From Dysgonomonas sp. Marseille-P4361 (lineage in GTDB: Bacteria > Bacteroidota > Bacteroidia > Bacteroidales > Dysgonomonadaceae), in contig NZ_OPYL01000002.1 of the NCBI RefSeq assembly GCF_900343125.1, forward strand, positions 1 through 64,000: a DNA stretch of 64,000 nt, in the 5' to 3' direction. The number at the start of each line of letters is the position of its first letter. Position 1 is the stretch's first letter. Below are positions 8,807 through 17,621 of this stretch, in pieces. Made by a program: the position numbers and the translations under genes. The notes beneath the pieces were generated by a model. The model saw nothing but the letters and a program-made list of their open reading frames with translations. It was not told the origin of the DNA and ran no database searches.

Positions 8807-8862
8807 TTTGTGTAGATACTAAATGAATCCTATTGCTAAATCAATTTAATATGTCCTCCATA

Positions 8863-8898
8863 ACAAAAGATAGCTACAAGACTTCTCCTGTAGCTATC
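8863..8898 (-). terminator. Rho-independent terminator after the OmpA-like gene
   Basis: On the minus strand a perfect 10-bp stem pairs 8889-8898 with 8869-8878 (GATAGCTACA with TGTAGCTATC), followed by TTTTGTT. It lies between two convergent genes. Confidence 0.75.
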
Positions 8899-8953
8899 AA
8901 ACAAAAACTGTATATCTGTACTAGAAACTAGTAGAGCCTAGTTATTATATATC

Positions 8954-9619
8954 TTATGGGTTAATCAAGAACAATACCGCACGGTTCTTGTCATTATCCA
9001 ATTGGAATGGTTGCAATCCGTCACCTTTCCAGTTAACAGTAATTCTGTGAGCTTCGATACCGTATTTCTCTTCCATTGCTTTAGCTACAGCATTCGAACG
9101 CTCTTTGGACAGACGAAGGTTGATTGTCTGGTTTCCTGTTTTCTTATCCGCATATCCGGTAGCCACAACAGTAGCAGTTGGATGTTCTCTCAGATAATTA
9201 ACAGCCAGTTCGATCTTAGCCCATTCCGAAGCATCGATAACCGATTTGTTGATGCGGAAGAATACAGGGTCAGGTAAAAAGAACGGAGCTTTAGTCGGTT
9301 GCTTGATTTCTGGTTTTGGATCGATTGTTGGTTGAACTACTTCCGGAGCAGGTTCTTTTTCAACCTCAGGTTTTGCAAAAATATCCGGACAATCGAATGA
9401 TTTTCTATGTTCAGCTTGTTTCGATGCACTTACATCAATCGGTTGCATACTTTGTTTAGCAATAACGATTTCTTCACCATTATTCAATGTCAACGAAACA
9501 GGTCTGCTATCTGATTTAAGCAACTCCCTTACTTCCTTAGGCGATTTCTTTTCTTGAGCATTGATAGAAAAGCTTATGAAAAGTGCGAAAAATGTAATAA
9601 GTAAAAATTTTATTTTCAT
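8954..9619 (-). CDS. OmpA-family peptidoglycan-associating protein
   Basis: 221 residues: signal peptide ending FSINAQ, a linker of about 70 residues, a Pro/Glu/Lys-rich spacer (about 90-110), and a C-terminal OmpA-like domain from about residue 115. In that domain PVFFRINKSVID, ATGYADKKTGN, LSKERSNAV and NRAVLFL match the peptidoglycan-binding fold. No N-terminal beta barrel is present, so it is a soluble or periplasmic member. It probably tethers something to peptidoglycan. It is single-gene, with its own promoter (9671-9702) and terminator (8863-8898). Confidence 0.85.
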   Translation of the reverse strand: MKIKFLLITFFALFISFSINAQEKKSPKEVRELLKSDSRPVSLTLNNGEEIVIAKQSMQPIDVSASKQAEHRKSFDCPDIFAKPEVEKEPAPEVVQPTIDPKPEIKQPTKAPFFLPDPVFFRINKSVIDASEWAKIELAVNYLREHPTATVVATGYADKKTGNQTINLRLSKERSNAVAKAMEEKYGIEAHRITVNWKGDGLQPFQLDNDKNRAVLFLINP

Positions 9620-9670
9620 AATGTAACTCTTGTGTTAAGATGGATTATACCCATAATAGTCTTGAAAGTA

Positions 9671-9702
9671 CAAATTTATACATTATTCTCAATATTTTTC
9701 AA
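9671..9702 (-). promoter_or_regulatory. Promoter of the OmpA-like gene
   Basis: On the minus strand TTG (9700-9702), a 21-base spacer, then TAAATTTG (9671-9678), 51 bases before the ATG at 9619. Confidence 0.6.
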
Positions 9703-9815
9703 TTTTTTCGATAAAAGATTCTTTTTTGGCTAAAATGCTTTGGCTGAAAAGGATTTTTTCGGCATCTGTAGAGTAAAAGACTTATTTATAATTCCTTATT
9801 TTTGTTTTCTATTAA

Positions 9816-11288
9816 ATGACGCGAATGAAAAAACAGATCATCATACACCTAATAAACGGAGTTCCCCGTCACGAATATGCACAATTCAAATCCCCCGTAA
9901 ACTGGCAGATTTCGTCAGGTGAACATTGGGCGGTAATAGGTGCTAATGGTAGTGGCAAAACGATATTGACCGATATGTTGCTCAATCGATACGCCTTCAA
10001 AGAGGGCGAGGTGCAATGTTTCTCCGAGAAGGGAGAGTATGTATCACCGATGTCGGTTGCCAAGAGTGTTGCTTTCAGGGATATTTACAGTATGGTAGAT
10101 GCCGACAATAGTTATTACCAGCAACGTTGGAACAAAGGGAGTAAACAAGACACCCCGATGGTGAGCGACTTGGTGAACAAAGCAGACCGTCAATATTTGG
10201 AAGAACTGCTTCATTGGTTTGGTGTATCGGAGCTGATGGACAAGGAAGTAGATATGCTCTCGAGTGGCGAACTACGTAAGTTTTTGATTATACGATCGCT
10301 GTTGAGCAATCCTCGCTTGCTGGTTCTCGACAATCCCTTCATCGGGCTCGATGCTCCATCGCGTACTATGCTCAGCGACTTGTTTGTCAGCTTGTCGCAA
10401 CATCGCAATCTGCAAATCGTTCTGGTGCTGTCCAATCCTAACGATATTCCCGATTTTATTACACACGTGCAGCCAGTCTGTAATAAAGAGCAACTTCCTG
10501 CCATGTCGCGTGAAGCCTTTTTTGATAATAAAGAATTGATCGACAGGTTATTTGTAAAGAATGCTTCTGTTGAGAATCTTGCAGAGTTGAAAGAAGTCAG
10601 CAATGACAATTCTTCGATCTTCGACTATGCAGCTATTTTGAAAAATATATCGGTAAGATATGGCGAACAAACCATTCTGAAAGATTTGAACTGGGAAATA
10701 AAGCACGGCGAAAAATGGGCATTACTTGGAGCCAATGGTTCGGGAAAATCCACACTGCTAAGTCTCATAGCGGGCGATAATCCGCAGGCTTATGCTAATG
10801 ATATTACGCTCTTCGACCGCAAGCGCGGAACGGGTGAAAGCATTTGGGATATAAAGAAACGAATAGGCTATATCTCTCCCGAAATGCACCTTTATTATAT
10901 GAAAAATGTCCGTTGTCTGGATGTCGTTGGTTCGGGTTTCTTCGATACTGTGGGTTTGTATCGTAAATGCAGTGCTGAACAAGAACGGCTTGCCCTGCAA
11001 TGGATGCAGGTATTTGGTGTTTCTCATCTGAGCGAGGTTTCTTTCTTGCACGTGTCGTCGGGCGAACAACGTTTGGTCTTGCTGGCTCGTCTGTTTGTGA
11101 AGAACCCCGACCTGCTTATTCTGGACGAACCCTTGCATGGATTGGACGTGGCAAATAAGCAATTTGTGAAAAAACTAATCGAAGAATATTGCGGAGAAGA
11201 CAAATCGCTCATTTATGTCACACATTACGAAGAAGAAATTCCTTCTATTATAGAAAAACGTTTACTTTTGCAGAAAATTTATGAATAA
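9816..11288 (+). CDS. ModF-like protein with two ABC ATPase domains
   Basis: 490 residues from ATG 9816 (or ATG 9825), the same length as E. coli ModF. There are two nucleotide-binding domains and no membrane segment. Domain 1 has Walker A GANGSGKT (42-49) and signature LSSGE, but Walker B is LLVLDNP (Asn173 where the catalytic Glu is expected) and the H-loop region reads LVLSNPND, with no His. Domain 2 is complete: Walker A GANGSGKS (305-312), VSSGEQ, LLILDEP (Asp436-Glu437) and VTHYEE. Only the second site is therefore likely to hydrolyse ATP. E. coli ModF is linked to the molybdate operon, but no molybdate gene is nearby, so the role is open. A TATTTTTG box at 9797-9804 may be the promoter -7 element. 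Confidence 0.8.
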   Translation: MTRMKKQIIIHLINGVPRHEYAQFKSPVNWQISSGEHWAVIGANGSGKTILTDMLLNRYAFKEGEVQCFSEKGEYVSPMSVAKSVAFRDIYSMVDADNSYYQQRWNKGSKQDTPMVSDLVNKADRQYLEELLHWFGVSELMDKEVDMLSSGELRKFLIIRSLLSNPRLLVLDNPFIGLDAPSRTMLSDLFVSLSQHRNLQIVLVLSNPNDIPDFITHVQPVCNKEQLPAMSREAFFDNKELIDRLFVKNASVENLAELKEVSNDNSSIFDYAAILKNISVRYGEQTILKDLNWEIKHGEKWALLGANGSGKSTLLSLIAGDNPQAYANDITLFDRKRGTGESIWDIKKRIGYISPEMHLYYMKNVRCLDVVGSGFFDTVGLYRKCSAEQERLALQWMQVFGVSHLSEVSFLHVSSGEQRLVLLARLFVKNPDLLILDEPLHGLDVANKQFVKKLIEEYCGEDKSLIYVTHYEEEIPSIIEKRLLLQKIYE

Positions 11289-11343
11289 CATAAGCTGAAG
11301 CTGCTATTTAGTTGTTCTGTTATGTATTTTATCAAAAAAACAC

Positions 11344-11351
11344 TAATTTTG
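11344..11351 (+). promoter_or_regulatory. Possible -7 box for the PRiA4_ORF3-miaA operon
   Basis: TAATTTTG lies 24 bases before the ATG at 11375. No clear -33 element is seen upstream. Confidence 0.4.
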
Positions 11352-11374
11352 AATTAGAATAAAAAAAAGTTGCA

Positions 11375-11926
11375 ATGGTATTTAGATTTTTACTTTTATC
11401 GGATGAGGTAGAAGGCTTCAAACGAGAAATTCAAATAGACTCAGACGCCACATTCCTCGATTTGCACAAGGAAATAATAAAATCGGTTGGGTTCAAAGAA
11501 GGTGAGATGACATCATTCTTCTTGTGTACCGACGATTGGGAAAAAGAACAAGAAATCACCCTTGTAGAAATGGATACAAGCTCGGATGAAGATTCGTATA
11601 TCATGGAAGATTCTGTGCTGAACGATTTCTTGGAAGACGAAAGACAAAAGCTGATGTACGTGTTCGACTATATGACCGAGCGTGCTTTCTTCATGGAATT
11701 ACGCGAAATCATTACAGGAAAGCATTTGGATCAGCCTGTCTGTACCAAATCGGAAGGTGTGCCACCGCCGCAATTTGTCGACTTCGACGAAGAAGCAGTA
11801 GTAGGTACAACTCTTGATGTTGGTGAAAGCTTCTACGGCGACGAAGGATACGACATGGACGAACTTGACGCAGAAGGCTTCGACGGATTGGGCGATGCTG
11901 CTCTGCCTAGCGACGAAGAATTTTAA
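11375..11926 (+). CDS. PRiA4_ORF3-like (plasmid pRiA4b ORF-3 / IS1096 passenger) family protein
   Basis: 183 residues. The N-terminal ubiquitin-like part ([19 protein letters not shown], then [27 protein letters not shown]) matches the PRiA4_ORF3 family. An aromatic segment ([18 protein letters not shown]) follows, and the last 60 residues are very acidic and low-complexity. The family has been annotated from mobile elements, but in Bacteroidales it is commonly a chromosomal gene before miaA (from memory). Its stop overlaps the miaA start (TAATG at 11924-11928), so the two are translationally coupled. Function is unknown. Confidence 0.75.
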   Translation: MVFRFLLLSDEVEGFKREIQIDSDATFLDLHKEIIKSVGFKEGEMTSFFLCTDDWEKEQEITLVEMDTSSDEDSYIMEDSVLNDFLEDERQKLMYVFDYMTERAFFMELREIITGKHLDQPVCTKSEGVPPPQFVDFDEEAVVGTTLDVGESFYGDEGYDMDELDAEGFDGLGDAALPSDEEF

Positions 11927-12828
11927 TGAAACAAGTAATAGTGCTGCTTGGTCCTACCGGGGTGGGAAAAACCGCCCTGAGTATCGACCTGGCAACATAT
12001 TATAATTCTCCTATTATCTCTGCCGATTCCCGGCAATTTTTTAAAGGACTTACCATCGGTACTGCTGCGCCTACAGCAGATCAGCTTACTCGTGTGCCTC
12101 ACCATTTGGTTGGGATGCTCGAGGTGGAAGACTATTACAGTGCCAGCGAGTTTGAACGCGATGCATTGAGTATTATTGCCGACTTGCACCAGACACACGA
12201 TGTGGTAGTCGTATCGGGCGGATCGATGATGTATATTGATGCCCTGTGTAACGGGATTGACGATGTACCAACCATCGACGACGAGCTTCGCAAAGAGGTG
12301 TATGCGCAGTACGAACGCGAAGGATTGGAAGCGATACAAGCTCAATTGAAAATGCTCGACCCCGTTTTTTACGATCAGGTAGATCTGAAAAACTATAAGC
12401 GGGTGATTCATGCACTCGAAGTTTGCCTGATGACGGGTAAACCATACTCTTCGTTTCGTACCAATACAAAAAAACACCGCCCTTTCAATATTGTAAAAGT
12501 AGGGCTGATGCGCGAGCGTGAAGAATTGTATAGCCGTATCAATCAGCGGGTAGATGAAATGATGGCGCAAGGCTTACTGGATGAGGCTAAATTGTTCTTT
12601 GACAGACGCCATCTGAATTCGTTGAATACGGTTGGGTACAAAGAACTATTCAAATACCTCGAAGGTGAGTGGACGCTCGACTTTGCCATAGAAAAGATTA
12701 AACAGAATACTCGTATCTATTCCCGCAAGCAGATGACGTGGTTTAAGCGCGACAAGGAAATAAATTGGATAAACCTTTCGGAAGTAACCACCGAGGAAGC
12801 ACAGATAAAGGTAATAAGCCTGCTCTGA
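11926..12828 (+). CDS. miaA: tRNA dimethylallyltransferase MiaA
   Basis: 300 residues. MiaA puts a dimethylallyl group on N6 of A37 in tRNAs that read codons starting with U. It has a P-loop GPTGVGKT (9-16), the family motif ISADSRQFF (substrate-binding Asp), a [14 protein letters not shown] segment, and the C-terminal KQMTWFKRD region. It starts one base inside the preceding stop codon, an overlap typical of translational coupling. A second miaA copy, common in Bacteroidales, is not in the window. Confidence 0.95.
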   Translation: MKQVIVLLGPTGVGKTALSIDLATYYNSPIISADSRQFFKGLTIGTAAPTADQLTRVPHHLVGMLEVEDYYSASEFERDALSIIADLHQTHDVVVVSGGSMMYIDALCNGIDDVPTIDDELRKEVYAQYEREGLEAIQAQLKMLDPVFYDQVDLKNYKRVIHALEVCLMTGKPYSSFRTNTKKHRPFNIVKVGLMREREELYSRINQRVDEMMAQGLLDEAKLFFDRRHLNSLNTVGYKELFKYLEGEWTLDFAIEKIKQNTRIYSRKQMTWFKRDKEINWINLSEVTTEEAQIKVISLL

Positions 12829-12852
12829 ATTATCTTAAATCGTTCATGTCGA

Positions 12853-12883
12853 TTTGTTTTTTGTTGCAAAAGCTTTATATTTG
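12853..12883 (+). promoter_or_regulatory. Promoter of the lipoprotein gene at 12908
   Basis: TTTG (12853-12856), a 19-base spacer, then TATATTTG (12876-12883), a full consensus match 25 bases before the ATG. Confidence 0.7.
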
Positions 12884-12907
12884 AGATAAATTAAATAATA
12901 ATATCAT

Positions 12908-13402
12908 ATGAAAAGAAAACTTTACAACTCTTTGGCCTTAGCTCTTGTCTCGGTTCTTGCGCTGACTGGCTTCACCGGCTGTACAAAAGAATACATTACA
13001 GAAGAATATATCACGAATAAAACAGGTGCGGATATGGCTACTTATATTTTTGAAGTAGCTAAAGATAAATGGGAATGGAACGCAGATATGAATCGTTACG
13101 AATATGCTTTCTCTTTTCCTGATTTTGACCAATATATGTTCGACGAAGGAGCTGTTCAGGGATGGGTGTATATCTGGAAAAGTTTTGGAGAGAAAGATCA
13201 TAAAGTGTTAGCTCAATGTCCTTATGTGCAATCATATCCTGACGGAGATACATATACATATTCCGAAACTATTGGTTACGATCTTTATCTGACTCCTGAA
13301 AAACAAATTGTGTTTTATATACAAGCTAGCGACTTGAGTGATGTAAGCGAGTATCTTGATGATTATGATTTTAAAATAAATTTTATTTATAGAACTGAAT
13401 AG
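12908..13402 (+). CDS. Small lipoprotein of unknown function
   Basis: 164 residues. A lipoprotein signal peptide ends LTGFTGC (Cys26). The mature part is rich in Tyr, Trp, Asp and Glu (KDKWEWNADMNRYEY, FSFPDFDQYMFDEG, GWVYIWKSFG), consistent with a small beta-sandwich. The TKEYITEEYIT segment just after the Cys resembles the start of other Bacteroidales lipoproteins of unknown role. I recognise no named domain. It is monocistronic, with a consensus promoter and a terminator at 13470. Confidence 0.8.
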   Translation: MKRKLYNSLALALVSVLALTGFTGCTKEYITEEYITNKTGADMATYIFEVAKDKWEWNADMNRYEYAFSFPDFDQYMFDEGAVQGWVYIWKSFGEKDHKVLAQCPYVQSYPDGDTYTYSETIGYDLYLTPEKQIVFYIQASDLSDVSEYLDDYDFKINFIYRTE

Positions 13403-13469
13403 AATTGATAAAGGCTACAAGATAATTTTTTTAGAATTATTTTAGAATTATTTTATAATACAAAATAGG

Positions 13470-13500
13470 GCAGGCATTGTAATAGATGTCTGCTTTTTTG
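13470..13500 (+). terminator. Terminator after the 12908 lipoprotein
   Basis: Stem GCAGGCAT (13470-13477) with ATGTCTGC (13486-13493), one G-T pair, then TTTTTTG. Just before it (about 13430-13461) is a short AT-rich tandem repeat, TTTTAGAATTA twice plus a degenerate third copy. Confidence 0.75.
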
Positions 13501-13599
13501 TTGTCAGTCTTGCCGTTGTTATACAATTTCTGGCGGTTGATTGCGTTATTAATGAATAAATAGTCGTTACTTTGCACATCTTTAGTTACTTTATCACGA

Positions 13600-14547
13600 A
13601 TGAGGTTTAAATATACACTGCTGATTTTTCTTTTTCTGATTGTTGGCTTCGGCACTGCTTACGGGCAGTGGGATGCTCAGATAAGTCAGTACTGGAAGAT
13701 GAAGAATTTTTACAACCCTTCGTTCATTGCCGAAACCAGCCATGTAGAAAGTTCCCTGATTCATCGTCGCCAGTGGGTGGGTATCACCAATGCTCCGGTG
13801 ACTTCCGTTGTATCTATGAATATGCCCATCTCGTTTTTGGGGAAGGATCATGGAATAGGAGCGATAATGACGACCGAAAAGGCAGGACTGTTTACCAATA
13901 CATCTATACTAGGGCAATATACTTACAAGATCAAGTTTAAGAATAATAAACGCTTACATATCGGATTACAAGGAGGGATGCTCGATGTAGGCTTCGATGC
14001 AGGCGGAATATTTATCCCCGAAAGCTCCGAACACGATAAGCAAGATATAGCCATTCCCGGTGCGGCAGGCGATAAAGTAGCCGATGCAGGTTTAGGTGTG
14101 GCATGGATAACACCCGCTTACTATGTCGGACTGTCGGTAAATCACTTGTGGGAACCAAAATTTGCGTTGGACGATTCGCGCGATGCCTATATTGCCCGTA
14201 CTTATTTTTTGATGGGGGGATACAATATTAAGCTTAGTAATCCGTTGATAGAATTGCAGCCTTCTGCCTTTTTCAAAACAGATGCCGTCACCTATCAGGT
14301 CGATCTTACAGCTAAGGTGGAGTACAACAAGATGTTCACAGGTGGGGTGTCTTGGAGAAAAGACGAAGGTTTTGTATTTTTGCTGGGTGTAAAAATACGC
14401 AGTATAGATGCCGGTTATTCATACGATTTGTCTACATCCGAATTGTCGAAAGTCAGTCATGGTAGCCACGAGGTATTTATACGATATAGCTTTCCGCTGG
14501 AAAAGAGAAAGGTAAGGAAGGTCAGTAAAAGCATAAGAATATTATAA
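13600..14547 (+). CDS. porP: PorP/SprF-family type IX secretion outer-membrane protein
   Basis: 315 residues. The signal peptide ends GFGTAYGQ, then the family opening WDAQISQYWKMKNFYNPSF, a HRRQWVGITNAPVT segment, and repeated amphipathic beta strands ending in a KVSHGSHEVFIRYSF strand. PorP/SprF proteins are outer-membrane partners of the type IX secretion system and gliding machinery. It is followed after 93 bases by porK and then porN, so it belongs to a por gene group. Several PorP/SprF paralogues are usual per genome and some serve single substrates, but the location beside porK argues for the core PorP. Confidence 0.88.
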   Translation: MRFKYTLLIFLFLIVGFGTAYGQWDAQISQYWKMKNFYNPSFIAETSHVESSLIHRRQWVGITNAPVTSVVSMNMPISFLGKDHGIGAIMTTEKAGLFTNTSILGQYTYKIKFKNNKRLHIGLQGGMLDVGFDAGGIFIPESSEHDKQDIAIPGAAGDKVADAGLGVAWITPAYYVGLSVNHLWEPKFALDDSRDAYIARTYFLMGGYNIKLSNPLIELQPSAFFKTDAVTYQVDLTAKVEYNKMFTGGVSWRKDEGFVFLLGVKIRSIDAGYSYDLSTSELSKVSHGSHEVFIRYSFPLEKRKVRKVSKSIRIL

Positions 14548-14640
14548 AAGTGTTATATCTTTACAGGTTTATATATTAATACAAAAATTACAGACGCGAT
14601 AAAAAAACAAAGTAGTCGGCTAAAGGCTAATAAGATAACT

Positions 14641-16053
14641 ATGAAACAATTGTTTTTTGCAACGATAATTTCTTTGGTAGTGTTATTGACATCTTGCGGC
14701 AAATCGTCCGGAAGTAGTGTTGGTGGCGAACTTGTCGGAGAAAAAGGCTCTTCGTGGGCCGAACCTGCACCTCATGGAATGGTGTTGGTGTCATTAGGTT
14801 CGATAGAAATGGGACCTGCCGAGAGTGATTCATTATGGGATATTAAAGCAAATCCTAAAGGAGTGTCGGTAGATAACTTCTGGATGGACGAAACGGAGAT
14901 TACCAATTCGGAATACCGTCAGTTCGTTTATTGGGTGCGCGACTCTATCCTTCGCGAACGTCTCTCTGTGATAGACGAAACTTACAAAATTACAGAAGAC
15001 CGTTACGGTGACCCTATCAAACCCTATCTGGACTGGAAAAAACCGCTTCCTAAAAGACCTCTGGAAGACGAAGAAGAAATAATGAACGGCTTGACTACAG
15101 TGCATCCGATAACAGGAGAGCGTGGAATAGACCCTTCTCAGTTGAATTTCATCTACGAATGGTTCGATCATGCCGAGGCGGCAAAATTACGTTACAGACT
15201 GAATGCTCAGGAACGTACACGCAATACGGATATCACTATCGACCCCAATGAGGTGATTATGATATCGAAAGATACAGCCTACTTCAACGAAGAAGGACTG
15301 CCTGTAAACGAGACTATCGTGAGACCGCTGAGTTCCTTGTACGACTTTGTACATACCAAGATTGTAAACATCTATCCCGATACAACAGTTTGGGTAAATG
15401 ACTTTAATAATGCCTTGAACGAGCCTTATATGCGAATGTATTTCTCGCACCCGGGGTATAACGATTATCCGGTGGTGGGAGTAACATGGGAGCAGGCTAC
15501 GGCTTTCGCTGCATGGCGAACTAAATATTATCGCATGGGGCAGCCAAAAGGCGCACGTCCGATTGAGGATTTCCGTTTGCCTACAGAAGCAGAATATGAG
15601 TTTGCAGCCCGTAACGGACGTACCGAGAATAAATATCCGTGGGATAAAGAAGATACGATGGACGACAACGATTGCTTTATGGCAAACTTTAAGCCGGGCG
15701 AGGGAAATTATACGAAAGATGGTAATCTGATTCCTTCGAAGGTAGCTTCTTATCAGCCAAATCGTTTTGGAATATACGACTTGGCGGGTAACGTTGCCGA
15801 ATGGACTTCCACAGCCTACACCGAAGCGGGAACCAAGCTGATGGATGATATTAATCCGGAGTATAAATACCATGCAGCTAAGGAAGATCCTTATGCTGTG
15901 AAGAAAAAAGTGGTAAAAGGTGGTTCGTGGAAAGATACCGGACGCAATATCAGAGGAGATATGCGCGAAGGAGAATTTCAGAATCAGCCACGTTCGTATA
16001 TCGGATTTAGATGTGTGAGAAAACAAATTGGTTTTGCTAAATCTAAAAAGTAA
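14641..16053 (+). CDS. porK: Type IX secretion ring lipoprotein PorK/GldK
   Basis: 470 residues. Lipoprotein signal with lipobox LLTSC (Cys19), then a formylglycine-generating-enzyme-like (FGE/SUMF) fold: GMVLVSLGSIEMGP, FWMDETEITNSEYR, FRLPTEAEYEFAARNG, YDLAGNVAEWTSTAY, KGGSWKDTGRN and YIGFRCV. PorK/GldK forms, with PorN/GldN, the large periplasmic ring attached to the outer membrane in type IX secretion. An insert of about 150 residues between the early motifs and the GVTWEQATAFAAW helix is characteristic of GldK. The next gene, 7 bases on, is porN; porL and porM, which normally separate the two, are absent here. Confidence 0.93.
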   Translation: MKQLFFATIISLVVLLTSCGKSSGSSVGGELVGEKGSSWAEPAPHGMVLVSLGSIEMGPAESDSLWDIKANPKGVSVDNFWMDETEITNSEYRQFVYWVRDSILRERLSVIDETYKITEDRYGDPIKPYLDWKKPLPKRPLEDEEEIMNGLTTVHPITGERGIDPSQLNFIYEWFDHAEAAKLRYRLNAQERTRNTDITIDPNEVIMISKDTAYFNEEGLPVNETIVRPLSSLYDFVHTKIVNIYPDTTVWVNDFNNALNEPYMRMYFSHPGYNDYPVVGVTWEQATAFAAWRTKYYRMGQPKGARPIEDFRLPTEAEYEFAARNGRTENKYPWDKEDTMDDNDCFMANFKPGEGNYTKDGNLIPSKVASYQPNRFGIYDLAGNVAEWTSTAYTEAGTKLMDDINPEYKYHAAKEDPYAVKKKVVKGGSWKDTGRNIRGDMREGEFQNQPRSYIGFRCVRKQIGFAKSKK

Positions 16054-16060
16054 GAAGCTA

Positions 16061-17101
16061 ATGAAAAGAATTTATCATATATCAATATTGTTGCTTTGCG
16101 GATTATGCTGTTCTCTGATGGCGTCGGCACAGCAAGAATCTTTGCGCGACAGGCTGGCTAAGAAACAACAGCAACAACAAGGAGCTTCGGCTAATGCGGG
16201 AACTAAAGTATCGCAAGTATCGGTTCGTGCCGAGATGATGAATAGAAATCAGACAAGAGATCTTACTACTGCCACCTGGATACGTGAGGTGTATCGCGAA
16301 CTAGACTTGAAGGAAGGCTCTAATGCAGCTTTGCTTTATCCTATGCAGCCGGTAGGAGGTAAGATGAATTTGTTTACCATGATATTCAAGCTGATGGCAG
16401 ATGGTAACCTAGTAGGATATAAATGGAATGGAGGGCAGGAAATGTTCTCGGAAGATCAGATCGAAGACTTTGGAGAAGTGCTGAACCGTCTCGAAATCCC
16501 TTATCAGAAAAACGGAAACGCATATATCATAGATGAATATAATATCCCGGCAAACGAGATTCTCGGTTATTATCTGAAAGAAGCATGGTACTTCGATCAG
16601 GCAAATTCAGTGATGGGAGTGAAGACTATCGCTCTTTGTCCGGTACTCTCGCGTCAGGAATACTTCGATGATGAAGGTTCGGGTGCAAGTACATCGTACC
16701 GCGAGCCATTGTTTTGGATACCTTACGAAGATATTCGCCCTTATGCCACCCGTATGCCTATTATGGCATCGGACATGAACAATGTGGTGAATAAGACGAT
16801 CGACGATTATTTCCAAATGCGATTGTATGATGGAAAGATCTACAAGACAACGAATATGGCAAATGCATTTTTGAACGAAAAATTCAAAACACCGGAAGAG
16901 TTGAAATATGCGCAGGACAGCATCGAAAAGCAATTGCAGCAGTTCGATGATAACCTGTGGGTAATCAACGATTCGATAAAAGAACGCTTTAGAGAAGACA
17001 GTAAGAAGAAGCAAAAGTCGAAAGGAAAGGTTTCTAAACCTAAAGCCTCTAAAGGTGGACAATCACAAGCAACTTATTCAGCCAGAGATAGGAGACAGTA
17101 G
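16061..17101 (+). CDS. porN: Type IX secretion ring protein PorN/GldN
   Basis: 346 residues from ATG 16061; the frame is open upstream to 16028 but that part lies in the porK end. A signal peptide ends SLMASAQ, then a Gln-rich stretch. The family core includes TTATWIREVYRELDLKEGSN, LLYPMQPVGGKMNLF and FWIPYEDIRPYATR, with a long Lys/Ser-rich C-terminal tail. PorN partners PorK in the periplasmic ring of type IX secretion. It ends at a good terminator (17130-17158), so the operon closes with porN and the PorL/PorM motor genes are not downstream either. Confidence 0.92.
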   Translation: MKRIYHISILLLCGLCCSLMASAQQESLRDRLAKKQQQQQGASANAGTKVSQVSVRAEMMNRNQTRDLTTATWIREVYRELDLKEGSNAALLYPMQPVGGKMNLFTMIFKLMADGNLVGYKWNGGQEMFSEDQIEDFGEVLNRLEIPYQKNGNAYIIDEYNIPANEILGYYLKEAWYFDQANSVMGVKTIALCPVLSRQEYFDDEGSGASTSYREPLFWIPYEDIRPYATRMPIMASDMNNVVNKTIDDYFQMRLYDGKIYKTTNMANAFLNEKFKTPEELKYAQDSIEKQLQQFDDNLWVINDSIKERFREDSKKKQKSKGKVSKPKASKGGQSQATYSARDRRQ

Positions 17102-17129
17102 AATTTAATCTGTAAATTCTAGAGAGAAA

Positions 17130-17158
17130 GGCAGCCGATTAACGGTTGCCTTTTTTTA
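17130..17158 (+). terminator. Terminator after porN
   Basis: GGCAGCC (17130-17136) pairs with GGTTGCC (17144-17150) with one G-T pair, then seven T. Nearly the same 20-plus bases recur at 19573. Confidence 0.85.
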
Positions 17159-17197
17159 TTGTTTTGTGTTAAAATTTAAAATAACTATATTTTTTAG

Positions 17198-17227
17198 TTG
17201 CTTAACTATAAATTATAGTTATATTTG
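17198..17227 (+). promoter_or_regulatory. Promoter with embedded BlaI-type palindromic operator
   Basis: TTG (17198-17200), a 19-base spacer, then TATATTTG (17220-17227). The spacer is almost wholly a 19-bp perfect palindrome, TAACTATAA-A-TTATAGTTA (17203-17221). A weaker half-palindrome pair, TAACTA and TAGTT, lies just upstream (about 17181-17200). Binding by the BlaI-like repressor encoded next would block RNA polymerase, giving autorepression (inference). Confidence 0.75.
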
Positions 17228-17247
17228 TTTTATAGAATTTAATCATT

Positions 17248-17610
17248 ATGAAAAAGCTGACACAAAAAGAAGAGGAGATTTTAGGTTATTTCTGGGCACA
17301 TGGTCCCATGTTTGTTCGCGACCTGTTGGAATTGCAAGACGAGCCAAAGCCTCATTACAACACTCTTTCTACTATCGTTCGCACATTGGAAGAAAAAGGA
17401 TATATAGGCTATAAGCAATATGGAAATACCTACCAGTATTATGCTTTGGTGTCGAAAGAGGAATATGAAAAAAGTACATTGACCTCCGTTGTCGACAGGT
17501 ATTTCGGAAACTCATACACTCGTGTAGTCTCTACGTTGATAGAAGAAGAGAAGCTGTCGATAGAAGAATTGCAAGAGTTGATACATCAAATAAAGAATAA
17601 GGGTAAATAA
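17248..17610 (+). CDS. blaI: BlaI/MecI-family transcriptional repressor
   Basis: 120 residues: a winged-helix domain from the start (LTQKEEEILGYFWAHGPMFV, then HYNTLSTIVRTLEEKGYIGY as recognition helix and wing) and a C-terminal helical dimerisation part (LIEEEKLSIEELQELIHQI). BlaI/MecI proteins dimerise on palindromic operators and are cut or released when a membrane M56 peptidase senses its signal. The M56 gene follows after 11 bases, and the palindromic operator lies in the promoter. No beta-lactamase gene is in the window, so the regulon and signal are unknown; the pair may respond to other envelope stress. The symbol names the family only. Confidence 0.9.
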   Translation: MKKLTQKEEEILGYFWAHGPMFVRDLLELQDEPKPHYNTLSTIVRTLEEKGYIGYKQYGNTYQYYALVSKEEYEKSTLTSVVDRYFGNSYTRVVSTLIEEEKLSIEELQELIHQIKNKGK

Positions 17611-17621
17611 AACACTACGCG

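Noticed and set aside
11375-11926. Transposon passenger gene indicating an insertion sequence
   Set aside because: The IS1096 name comes from database history; there are no inverted ends or transposase here and the gene is coupled to miaA.
13428-13461. CRISPR-like or other meaningful tandem repeat
   Set aside because: Only two and a half copies of an 11-base AT-rich unit before a terminator; low complexity.
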